The notes beneath the pieces were generated by a model. That model was given only the letters and a program-made list of their open reading frames with translations. It did no database searches and was not told where the DNA came from. A program made the translations under genes and the position numbers. From assembly GCA_021775995.1 (NCBI GenBank), contig JAJFGS010000014.1, forward strand, positions 1 to 50,309: a stretch of 50,309 nucleotides of DNA, in the 5' to 3' direction. Source of the stretch: Alphaproteobacteria bacterium. Its GTDB lineage: Bacteria; Pseudomonadota; Alphaproteobacteria; Micavibrionales; Micavibrionaceae. The number at the start of each line of letters is the position of its first letter. Positions within the stretch are counted from its first letter, which is position 1. Below, in pieces: positions 37,604 through 45,155 of this stretch.

Positions 37604-37617
37604 TTGATTTGGATCAA
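37604..37617. promoter_or_regulatory. FNR-type box between regulator and moaA
   Basis: TTGAT-TTGG-ATCAA is a perfect palindrome 162 bases before moaA and 16 bases before the divergent regulator. It could activate transcription of the Moco operon through the riboswitch leader. Confidence 0.8.
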
Positions 37618-37675
37618 GTGCGTATATGTAACCAACCCATAGACTATAGGTTAAAGCCTTTAAAGAGAAGGCTAA

Positions 37676-37775
37676 ATATCTCCGAGTCCCTTTATCCTAA
37701 GTTTTTAGAAAAGATAAGGAAATTGGACCGGGGTCGTCGGTGGAAACGCTGCGGCCTGCCGTGTTTGCGAAGGAG
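37676..37775 (+). promoter_or_regulatory. Probable Moco riboswitch in moaA leader
   Basis: The leader begins CTCCGAGTCCC, has a variable arm (TTTATC with GATAA), then GGACCGGGGTCGTCGG, a GAAA tetraloop hairpin (GGTG-GAAA-CGCT) and GCGGCCTGCCG, and runs into the Shine-Dalgarno AGGAG. Order and motifs agree with my memory of the Moco RNA motif, which lies before moaA and other Moco genes and responds to the cofactor. GTCC/GGAC pairing closes the variable arm. The Shine-Dalgarno is adjacent, so translational control is likely. A covariance search was not possible here. Confidence 0.75.
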
Positions 37776-37778
37776 TAG

Positions 37779-38774
37779 ATGGTGAACAATGAAAAAACTG
37801 CGATAGCGGACGACTTTGGCCGCACATTCCCTTACCTCAGGCTGTCTGTGACAGATGTCTGTAATTTCAGTTGTTCCTATTGTTTGCCAGACGGATATAA
37901 GAAGACAGGTTGTCAGCCATTTATGACGCAAGCGGAAATTGTACGATTGGTTAAGGCTTTTGCGGCGCTCGGTACATGGAAGATTCGTCTGACTGGTGGT
38001 GAGCCAACCGTGCGTAAGGATTTTATAGATATTGCAGCGGCTGTAAATGAAGTGCCAGGGGTGCGTCGGTTAGTTTTTACGACGAATGGCTATAAGCTAC
38101 CGGATCGGGCGCAGGAATATTATGATGCGGGTTTACGAGCGATTAATATTAGTGTGGATTCCTTACGTCCTGGTCAGTTCAAGCATATTACGGGGCATGA
38201 TCGTTTGCATGAAGTGCTGGACGGTGTGCAAGCCAGCTTTGAAGCTGGGTTTGAGAGCGTTAAGCTTAATACAGTTTTGCTCAAAGGCTTGAATGATACA
38301 GAGTTGGATGAATTTATTGATTTTGTCGAGAATAAACCCGTGTCTTTGCGGTTTATCGAATTGATGCGTACTGGTAATAATCAAAAATATTTTGAGGAAC
38401 ATCATTTACCTGGTACGGCTGTAACAGAAAAGTTACTAGAGCGTGGCTGGCGTGTCCGTCCTCGCATTGAAGGCGCAGGTCCTGCGCAAGAGTTTGAGCA
38501 TCCGGACAGTTCAGGCACGATTGGTCTGATTGCTCCATATTCAAAAGATTTTTGTAAGAGCTGTAATCGCTTGCGTGTTTCGGCGAAAGGAGCGTTGCAT
38601 TTGTGTTTGTTTGGTGAAGGTGGGTATTCTTTGCGTGAATATTTGCAGAGTGATGACCAAATTGAAGAGCTGCAGGAAAAGATTACGAGTCTTATGAGTT
38701 TCAAACGTTCTGCCCATTTTTTGCATAAAGGCAATAGCGGCGTGCGTGAACATTTAGCATCCATAGGTGGATAA
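37779..38774 (+). CDS. moaA: GTP 3',8-cyclase MoaA
   Basis: The 331-residue radical SAM enzyme carries out the first step from GTP to cyclic pyranopterin. The SAM cluster motif is C28-x3-C32-x2-C35. The C-terminal second cluster is in FCKSCNRLRVSAKGALHLC. The chain ends in Gly-Gly, as required in MoaA. The ATG at 37779 is only 3 bases from AGGAG; a GTG at 37782 would have better spacing, so the start may be one codon later. It leads a tightly spaced operon. Confidence 0.97.
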   Translation: MVNNEKTAIADDFGRTFPYLRLSVTDVCNFSCSYCLPDGYKKTGCQPFMTQAEIVRLVKAFAALGTWKIRLTGGEPTVRKDFIDIAAAVNEVPGVRRLVFTTNGYKLPDRAQEYYDAGLRAINISVDSLRPGQFKHITGHDRLHEVLDGVQASFEAGFESVKLNTVLLKGLNDTELDEFIDFVENKPVSLRFIELMRTGNNQKYFEEHHLPGTAVTEKLLERGWRVRPRIEGAGPAQEFEHPDSSGTIGLIAPYSKDFCKSCNRLRVSAKGALHLCLFGEGGYSLREYLQSDDQIEELQEKITSLMSFKRSAHFLHKGNSGVREHLASIGG

Positions 38775-38791
38775 TTGAGGAGGATAAGAGC

Positions 38792-39817
38792 ATGACAAAA
38801 CCAGATAATATGGTTGAGTTTCCAACAGCCAAAGAATCACATTTTAAGATGATTGATGTCGGGCGGAAGCGACCAACACGTAGGCGCGCCGTGGCGGTTG
38901 GTAAAATTAGTATGGGCGCAGAAGCATTTGAGCGTATTAAAAATGGTACGTTGCCTAAGGGCGATGTTTTAGCTCTGGCAGAGGCTGCGGGTATTATGGG
39001 CGCAAAGAAAACACCTGATATGATTCCGATGTGCCATACCTTGCCTTTGGATCAGGTCACAATTCATTGTGCGCTGGATGATCAAAATAACAGCATTAGT
39101 GTTTATTGTCAGGCCGCCGCTTTTGCCAAAACTGGTGTGGAGATGGAGGCGCTTGCGGGAGTAAATAATGCCTTACTTACAATTTGGGATTTGACCAAAG
39201 GTGTTGATCCTAACTTGACGATTGGTGATGTTGAGTTGTTGGTAAAGACGGGTGGAAAAAGCGGAATTTGGACTAATCCAAAAGGCATACCATCTTGGTT
39301 AGAAACTCAGTTGCCCGATACACAAAGCTTGAAAGGTAAACAAGTTGCATTCCTTGTGATGAGCGATCGGGCAGCTAAAGGCGAATATAAGGACGAGTCT
39401 GGTCCTATTTTAAAAAAGTTTCTTGAAGGTGTGGGCGCGGAGATTGTTGATCATAATGTTATTCCCGATGATGCTAAAGCGATTGAACAAAGTATTCACT
39501 CTGTTTGCAAGACGTATAGTCCGGATCTTTTAATTGCTTCTGGTGGTACGGGTCCTGGTCCGCGGGATGTGACGCCTGATGTGTTGGAGAGTATTAGTGA
39601 TCGGATGCTTGATGGACTCGGCGATGTTCTACGTACTGAAAGTCTACATTTTACCGATACGGCGTGGTTGTCGCGCATGACCGCCGGTATGGTTGGTTCA
39701 ACGTTGGTCATTACTTTTCCAGGTTCACCAAAAGCGGTCAAGGAATGTTGGGATATTTTAGAGCCTTTTCTTGGTGACGCTTTAGATAAGATTGCAAAAC
39801 AAGGTTTTGGGACATGA
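38792..39817 (+). CDS. moaCB: MoaC-MoaB fusion protein
   Basis: The 341-residue bifunctional protein has MoaC in residues 1 to ~160 and MoaB/MogA from ~180 on. MoaC converts 3',8-cH2GTP to cPMP (MIPMCHTLPLDQV, ALAGVNNALLTIWDLTKG). MoaB/MogA adenylylates molybdopterin (VMSDRAAKGEYKDESGP, ASGGTGPGPRDVTPD, FPGSPKAV). Such fusions are known in several bacteria. GAGGAT precedes the start. The stop overlaps moaD as ATGA. No separate mogA is present in the window. Confidence 0.96.
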   Translation: MTKPDNMVEFPTAKESHFKMIDVGRKRPTRRRAVAVGKISMGAEAFERIKNGTLPKGDVLALAEAAGIMGAKKTPDMIPMCHTLPLDQVTIHCALDDQNNSISVYCQAAAFAKTGVEMEALAGVNNALLTIWDLTKGVDPNLTIGDVELLVKTGGKSGIWTNPKGIPSWLETQLPDTQSLKGKQVAFLVMSDRAAKGEYKDESGPILKKFLEGVGAEIVDHNVIPDDAKAIEQSIHSVCKTYSPDLLIASGGTGPGPRDVTPDVLESISDRMLDGLGDVLRTESLHFTDTAWLSRMTAGMVGSTLVITFPGSPKAVKECWDILEPFLGDALDKIAKQGFGT

Positions 39818-40059
39818 GTACAATTACAATCCATATGAAGTTTTTTGGCGGCTTTCGCAAATTTGGTGAGAGTTTAGATTTTTCTGTACCAATTGGCAGT
39901 ACGGTTGTGGCAATTAAGGCCACGCTTCAGGAAAAACTGAATGGTGATAAGTTGGTTTTGGACTCTGTATTAGCCAATGATAGAAATATTCTACGTGATA
40001 GTGATATTTTAAGCAGCGATACCGAATTATCCATCCTACCACCAGTATGCGGAGGATAG
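39814..40059 (+). CDS. moaD: Molybdopterin synthase sulfur carrier MoaD
   Basis: The 81-residue ubiquitin-fold small subunit carries sulfur as a C-terminal thiocarboxylate. It ends LPPVCGG, with the required Gly-Gly. It is activated by MoeB, also encoded here. moaE follows after 3 bases. Confidence 0.95.
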   Translation: MSTITIHMKFFGGFRKFGESLDFSVPIGSTVVAIKATLQEKLNGDKLVLDSVLANDRNILRDSDILSSDTELSILPPVCGG

Positions 40060-40062
40060 GTT

Positions 40063-40608
40063 ATGAATGATTCTATTTATGTCAGTGTTTCAACAGAAGT
40101 TTTAAATATTCAAAATGCGTATGATTTTGTATCTGACCCGACGCATGGTGCAGTAGATGTATTTGTTGGTGCTGTACGCAACCATCATGAGGGGCAGAGT
40201 GTGCAAGGCATTACCTATGATGTGCACGAGGGATTGGCCGAGAAAACCTTTCAGGAAATTTGCTTGGAAACTCAAAATCTTTGGGAAGGTATAAAAATTT
40301 ATATGTCCCACTATAAAGGACAGCTAGATATTGGTGGTATCAGTGTCATTGTTGCTGTGAGTTCTGCACACCGAGCAGAGAGTTTCGAGGCTTGTCGTTA
40401 TATCATTGAAGAATTGAAAAAACGCGCTCCTGTATGGAAGCAAGAACATTACGAACAGGGGTCGTCGGAATGGTTGTCAGGCCATAGTTTGCAAAGTCAG
40501 GCTACACAGATTAGTGAGCGGTTACTTGAGGGAGATAAAGTTACAGCTAAAGAGCGTGCGGGTGGCTGTTGTGGTGGTGGTCAAGGGGGTTGTGGTTGTG
40601 CTGGCTAA
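40063..40608 (+). CDS. moaE: Molybdopterin synthase catalytic subunit MoaE
   Basis: The 181-residue large subunit joins two sulfurs to cPMP. It has GAVDVFVGAVRNHHEG, the YDVHEGLAE region and the catalytic lysines in KKRAPVWKQEHY. After the conserved domain the protein adds about 30 residues ending GGCCGGGQGGCGCAG. This tail is not needed for the fold and resembles the end of NarH. The mobA start overlaps the stop. Confidence 0.95.
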   Translation: MNDSIYVSVSTEVLNIQNAYDFVSDPTHGAVDVFVGAVRNHHEGQSVQGITYDVHEGLAEKTFQEICLETQNLWEGIKIYMSHYKGQLDIGGISVIVAVSSAHRAESFEACRYIIEELKKRAPVWKQEHYEQGSSEWLSGHSLQSQATQISERLLEGDKVTAKERAGGCCGGGQGGCGCAG

Positions 40609-41119
40609 GAAAAATATAGCGGGCGTAGTTTTGGCAGGAGGGCAATCTTCTCGCATGGGGCAGAATAAAGCTCAACTCGACTATAATGGTAAGCCGTTAT
40701 TGGAGCATATGATTGGGGTTTTGGAGCATGTTGGCTTAAATGATATTTATGTGAGCGGTGAGTTTGATGGTTATCGTTGTATTTCCGATCAAGCGCCGTA
40801 TGAAGGTCCAGCCTACGCTATATATGATGTTCTCAAAGTATTAAAAGATTATGATGGCGTTCTTTTTGTGCCGATTGATATGCCACTTTTGCATGTGAAC
40901 GCACTTCATCTTTTGATGGGGCAAGAGAAAGGTTCATATTTTACAGGATTTCCTTTACCTGCTTTTATTGCTAATTATTGTCTAAAAGAACGTACAAAAT
41001 CTGTACAATCTTTTTTGAAAAGTTTGGAAATATCTCCCATATTTTTACCATCGGAGTTTGAGTTTTGTATGGTCAATGCCAATACACCAGAAGAATGGAA
41101 AGAGGTTTTGAGCGCATGA
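40598..41119 (+). CDS. mobA: Molybdenum cofactor guanylyltransferase MobA
   Basis: The 173-residue enzyme adds GMP to Mo-MPT to form the MGD used by NarG. The nucleotide-binding start is GVVLAGGQSSRMGQNKA; VPIDMPLL holds the metal-binding Asp. The GTG at 40598 is chosen because AAGGGGG lies 8 bases upstream and the conserved domain begins five codons later; a longer frame runs back into moaE. It is slightly short for the family (about 190). Confidence 0.9.
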   Translation: MLAKKNIAGVVLAGGQSSRMGQNKAQLDYNGKPLLEHMIGVLEHVGLNDIYVSGEFDGYRCISDQAPYEGPAYAIYDVLKVLKDYDGVLFVPIDMPLLHVNALHLLMGQEKGSYFTGFPLPAFIANYCLKERTKSVQSFLKSLEISPIFLPSEFEFCMVNANTPEEWKEVLSA

Positions 41120-41442
41120 ATGTCAAGATTGAGGAGCAACATTTACGCTTTAAAATATCCGAAGAAGAACTCACAACGCTTTTGGCTGGGCATTGTCTTC
41201 ACGTGAAGACAGGCCTTCTGGATAAAGCACTTGTTGTTACAGTTAATCCGCAGGGGCGTGGAAAGAACATGGAGCCAAAGCTTGTTCTGGATCAAAAGGA
41301 TGCCTATCTTAACCTGCTTGTACCACCTTCATGTGTGCAGAAACTTTTTGACCTAGGGAAAAATCGTGATGGGTTGGTGCAGGAAATAAATGGCGTTTCC
41401 ATCACGTTTCAAGTTGATATGAAAGATGCCTGTCATAGATAA
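41116..41442 (+). CDS. Small protein of the Moco operon, unknown
   Basis: The 108-residue product overlaps the mobA stop as ATGA and so belongs to the operon. Predicted mostly beta. It has a loose likeness to DUF7009-type proteins (an opening of the form KIEEQHLRFKISEEEL), which I hold weakly. It contains three Cys, one near the end (KDACHR). A function in cofactor assembly is only suggested by position. Confidence 0.65.
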   Translation: MNVKIEEQHLRFKISEEELTTLLAGHCLHVKTGLLDKALVVTVNPQGRGKNMEPKLVLDQKDAYLNLLVPPSCVQKLFDLGKNRDGLVQEINGVSITFQVDMKDACHR

Positions 41443-41470
41443 TATCTTGGTGGGCAGTGGTAAGGTATTC

Positions 41471-42544
41471 TTAAACGCAACATAGCCATGCTTCGTAACC
41501 ACCTGCCATATTGTTGATGTTGAGATATCCGTGTCCTTTAAGAATCTGTGCAGCTTGCTGTCCACGCGGACCTTTTTGACAATAAAGAATAATTTCACAC
41601 TCTGTTGGTAGATCAGGTGTATGACCTTGCATGAGGTTGGATAGAGCAATATGGCGTGCGCCTTCTATGTGACCGCTTTGCCATTCTTTTAACTCACGCA
41701 CATCAATCAACAATGCCATTTTATTTTTCTGTGCCTGCTCAGCAGTCATTTCCGAGACTAAACCGCATACAGGAGAAGAGTATTGTAAAATAATATTATC
41801 CTTGCTTTTTGAGCACATAAGACATTCTGGGTTTTTAGACAAAGAGAGAGTTTTATTTTCCATGGAGTGCATGTCAATGGTCCAAAGCTTACCCGTGAGC
41901 GGTTTAAGGCTTTTGTGATTAATAATAAGTTTAAGGGCTTCCATCGCCTGTGCTGTGCCAACCATACCGGCTACAGCTCCTATGACACCAGCTTCAGCAC
42001 AATTTTGAATGTGCCCTTTGGGCGCTTCAGGAAACAAGCATCGGTAACAAGGCCCATTATTGTGGTTGAATACAGCAAGCTGTCCATCGAAGCCTAAAAT
42101 AGAACCGTAGATAAAAGGTTTTCCAGTTTTTACGGCCACGTCGTTGATTAAAAATTTTGTAGCGAAATTATCGGTACCATCGATAATGATATCGTATTGA
42201 TTGAAAAATTCTGGTGCATTTTTATCGGTCAGCTCTTCTGTATAAGATTGGATTTCAATATCGGGGTTCAAGGCACTTAGACGCTCTTTCGCTGCCTCGG
42301 ATTTGTTTTGACCAATTTGATCCACCGTAAACAGCACTTGGCGTTGTAAATTTGTTTCATCGACGGTGTCGAAATCAATAATGCCTATGTGACCTATACC
42401 TGCTGCGGCTAGATAAAGCAAAGCAGGACATCCAAGCCCGCCTGCGCCTACACATAAAACAGAAGCAGTAGAAATGCGGTTTTGTCCTGTTTCACCGATT
42501 TCTGGCAAGATGCTTTGGCGATCATAACGATGTGAAGTTTTCAT
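41471..42544 (-). CDS. moeB: MoeB-type adenylyltransferase with rhodanese domain
   Basis: The 357-residue protein has an E1-like domain and a C-terminal rhodanese domain (about 265-357). The E1 domain adenylylates MoaD: ATP loop GAGGLGCPALLYLAAAG, R/N/D residues in FDTVDETNLQRQVLF, IIDGTDNFATKF, zinc ligands in CYRCLF and ECLMCS. The rhodanese active site is YCQKGPRGQQA. The combination lets one protein activate and sulfurate the carrier. It converges on the moa operon with a 28-base gap. Confidence 0.95.
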   Translation of the reverse strand: MKTSHRYDRQSILPEIGETGQNRISTASVLCVGAGGLGCPALLYLAAAGIGHIGIIDFDTVDETNLQRQVLFTVDQIGQNKSEAAKERLSALNPDIEIQSYTEELTDKNAPEFFNQYDIIIDGTDNFATKFLINDVAVKTGKPFIYGSILGFDGQLAVFNHNNGPCYRCLFPEAPKGHIQNCAEAGVIGAVAGMVGTAQAMEALKLIINHKSLKPLTGKLWTIDMHSMENKTLSLSKNPECLMCSKSKDNIILQYSSPVCGLVSEMTAEQAQKNKMALLIDVRELKEWQSGHIEGARHIALSNLMQGHTPDLPTECEIILYCQKGPRGQQAAQILKGHGYLNINNMAGGYEAWLCCV

Positions 42545-42629
42545 CTCTTGTCCATATTAGTCTTCTAATTTTGGATAAAGAATACTCTATGGTCGCTTGA
42601 TGTGTAAGTGCTAACTTTTATTTATTGTA

Positions 42630-42740
42630 GATAAGTTTTTACGGTACAGGGCACGGTACAGGATAGAGCGTTTAGCCTTGGATTTGTTTAATATCAATAA
42701 GATAGACAGGGAATTTGGTTGCTATCCCCCCGCAATCAAT
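42630..42740. other. Possible attachment-site remnant
   Basis: The stretch opens with ACGGTACAGG repeated twice about 12 bases apart, like the doubled CTGGTACAC in the 143-bp right ends. It ends with CTATCCCCCCGCAATCA (42723-42739), close to the tRNA-derived core. A related GGTACA string follows the ClpA-like gene (about 46773). A reversed copy, TTGCGGGGGGTAGGGC, lies at 45028-45043. These could be decayed ends of an element spanning the sigma and ClpA-like genes. Confidence 0.35.
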
Positions 42741-42752
42741 GATTTCAACAGT

Positions 42753-43748
42753 TTATACTAGGGCTTGAGTTAAAAGTCGTACCTTACATCCATTATCAAG
42801 TTCATGTGTGGCAATAGTGGGGTCACTACTTGTTACGGCTGTTCTGAACAGTTTTTTTAAAGCTTTTTTTTCAATCTGACGAATCCGTTCACGAGAAACA
42901 CCCATAGTCTTCCCGATGTTTTCTCGGTTTGTTATTTCATCGCCAGCTTGTAAATAACGGGTTTTAATAACCTGTCTTTCCCGCTTAGTTAGTTTAGTAG
43001 CATCTAACAGTCGTTTAATATAACGAGCATCGGATTTCGTTGCGGCAGCATTAAATAGATCAGGAGTGTTGGCTTCCAACATATTAAGATGTGTTGTATT
43101 GCTGTCATTATACTTATCGATAGGAACATCTAAAGAGGATGCACTCATGTGGCGCGTTGTATGGATTTCTTTTACACGGTTAATTGACACGCCAAGCTCT
43201 TCTTCTATAGCTTCTTCAGCGTCAGAGGGTGATTTATGAGGGTTCTTATCTATGTACTCTTTCATCAGAGCGTTATAGCGGGTTAGAATTTTTTGCAAAC
43301 TCGGAGGCAAGTTTACCTTGTTTGTTTGTGTTGTTTTGTGTTTTGCTATATATGATTGCACATGCTGGTGTATCCACCATCCAGCATAAGTGAGTAGCTT
43401 AGTCCCGTAGGATGTATCGAATCTTTTAATGCTTTCCATTAAACCCATGCGGGCTTCTTGATGAAGATCATCAAACTCAATCCCTGTTCTCTCAGCAAAA
43501 AAATAGCCTTGCTGTTTGCAAAAAGCATCATGATTTTTTAATAGCTTTTCCAATGCGGCTTCACTATTGTCTTCTTGATATTGCCGTACCAACTCATACT
43601 CATCTTCTTTAGAAAGAAATCCATTGCTTGTTTGAGAGTTCGTATCAGACTTTTTGCTAAAGGTTAAAATTTCTTTCTCTGAAGGTTCTTCAATCTCAGT
43701 ACTCATCTCAGAGGGTATTTCTAGTGTTTGTGGCATTGTGTTTTCCAT
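42753..43748 (-). CDS. Divergent RpoH-like sigma factor
   Basis: The 331-residue sigma-70 family protein starts with ~60 low-complexity residues. Region 2 is FDDLHQEARMGLMESIKRFDTSYGTKLLTYAGWWI (in part), with the core-binding and -10-binding segments. Region 4 is LTKRERQVIKTRY through NRENIGKTMGVSRERIRQIEKKALKKL. Layout and length resemble RpoH, with a divergent middle (VNLPPSLQKILTRYN) where the RpoH box would be. It is probably an accessory, not the housekeeping, heat-shock sigma. It sits near a ClpA-type gene, fitting a stress theme. Confidence 0.85.
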   Translation of the reverse strand: MENTMPQTLEIPSEMSTEIEEPSEKEILTFSKKSDTNSQTSNGFLSKEDEYELVRQYQEDNSEAALEKLLKNHDAFCKQQGYFFAERTGIEFDDLHQEARMGLMESIKRFDTSYGTKLLTYAGWWIHQHVQSYIAKHKTTQTNKVNLPPSLQKILTRYNALMKEYIDKNPHKSPSDAEEAIEEELGVSINRVKEIHTTRHMSASSLDVPIDKYNDSNTTHLNMLEANTPDLFNAAATKSDARYIKRLLDATKLTKRERQVIKTRYLQAGDEITNRENIGKTMGVSRERIRQIEKKALKKLFRTAVTSSDPTIATHELDNGCKVRLLTQALV

Positions 43749-43922
43749 GAGGTGTATCTATTTTTTGCTAAGCAGGAAAGAGAGCCATATTATAAAATTA
43801 TGAAAACGTCAAGTATTTTACATACCGAGGCTTATTATAGCCCAGAAGAGGCTTTCGAGACCGTGTGAGCACAGCGTCAGCCACATTCCAAGCGGCGTAA
43901 TAATTATGGATCTGAGGCCTAC

Positions 43923-43956
43923 AGGGCTTCTTCTCCAATACAAAGCCCTATTTTTC
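43923..43956 (+). terminator. Possible terminator or leader hairpin
   Basis: AGGGCTT pairs with AAGCCCT around a 13-base loop and is followed by ATTTTTC. No plus-strand gene ends just before it, so it might terminate a small RNA or attenuate the next gene. The rest of 43749-44044 shows nothing recognisable except TATAAT at 44012-44017. Confidence 0.4.
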
Positions 43957-44044
43957 ATATTTTATGTTGCAAAGCCCCTTTTTTTATGGCAAGCATTGCC
44001 CCTATATTTTGTATAATGATTTGCGTATCTAAGAGGAAAGAATA

Positions 44045-44959
44045 ATGTTAGATAATAAAATACCAGATGAGACACATGAAGAAAATGGAATCAAATCCCT
44101 TCAATCGAGCTCTGAATCGAACGCTTATTCTCCTAACCCCCTTCGGGTACTAAAAGATTACTGGAAGAAGCATAAAGAGGCGATTGGCAGCCATAGCTGG
44201 GTTATCCGCATTACTAGAGATGCCAAAACTCGTGCAGAAAAAACGATTGAACCTAAAGCTATTGAAAAAGAGATTGCTGTACGCAAGTCGATTGTCGAAC
44301 AAGATACTGCGCCAGAGATTACAAAGACTGAATATAAGATTAAAGAAGGAAAGCAAAATATCCGTCAATCTAGGTTTTCAATAAATAGTGCAGACAACCT
44401 CTTGCCGAATGTTCCGTTCATGCGAGATTTTATAGGGAAGCATTATACTAGCCTAGTGGAGAGCGCGAATGAATTCCGTCTAGATGCTATAAAAGCAATG
44501 GGTATAGAAAATGAGAGCCTTGATGACAATAAAAGCCTTCTTGAAGGACAACAAACCCGTCAGAAAAAACGTATTGATGCGGTACCTTTCGAGGTAGAAA
44601 CTGGGGCTAAAACTAGTTTAGAAAAGGCAAAGTCTGATTACAACTACGCTGTTAATGCACGAGATGAGGAAACAAAGAAGATTAGACTAGAAGGCACAAT
44701 ACATTTTGGTCAAGAAATCGGCGACCTCTTCACAGAAAAAACTTTGCAAATAAGCTCTTATTTTCGACATTTGGCAAATGGAGGCCGCGGAGCTATCGCC
44801 GAAATTAAAAGGAGATTCAATGCTTGGGAAGCAATTAAAGATAGTATTTCACAAGGATACGAACAAGAGACTGACGCTGATTCTGATCTTGAGGCTCTTT
44901 ATACAAGACGGAAAGATGTTGCTAAAAAGGCTGCACCTTCTGCCAAGTTTGATACTTAA
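44045..44959 (+). CDS. Charged helical protein, unknown
   Basis: The 304-residue protein is hydrophilic and rich in Lys, Glu and Ala. Much of it is predicted helical with coiled-coil character (about 70-115 and 165-215). There is no signal peptide or membrane segment. No family was recognised. AGAGGAAAG lies 5 bases before the ATG and TATAAT 28 bases before it. It sits between the sigma factor and the ClpA-like gene and may be co-inherited with them. Confidence 0.65.
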   Translation: MLDNKIPDETHEENGIKSLQSSSESNAYSPNPLRVLKDYWKKHKEAIGSHSWVIRITRDAKTRAEKTIEPKAIEKEIAVRKSIVEQDTAPEITKTEYKIKEGKQNIRQSRFSINSADNLLPNVPFMRDFIGKHYTSLVESANEFRLDAIKAMGIENESLDDNKSLLEGQQTRQKKRIDAVPFEVETGAKTSLEKAKSDYNYAVNARDEETKKIRLEGTIHFGQEIGDLFTEKTLQISSYFRHLANGGRGAIAEIKRRFNAWEAIKDSISQGYEQETDADSDLEALYTRRKDVAKKAAPSAKFDT

Positions 44960-45091
44960 TGCCAAAATGAATTGCATTGGATAAAGATGAAGCCATTGCG
45001 TTTTTGATAATAAAAGCAATTATTTTTTTGCGGGGGGTAGGGCTAAACTCCATTTTTATAGCTTTGTATTTAATAAGTTGATGAATATTGC

Positions 45092-45119
45092 TTGACATTA
45101 TGTTTTCCATATATAATTA
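45092..45119 (+). promoter_or_regulatory. Possible promoter of ClpA-like gene
   Basis: A perfect TTGACA (45092-45097) is followed by TAATTA at 45114 with a 16-bp spacer; a TATAAT at 45112 is too close for sigma-70. The gene starts 37 bases further on. Confidence 0.4.
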
Positions 45120-45155
45120 TCACGCTTTCTAAAAATAAACTAAAAGAGTAATTAT

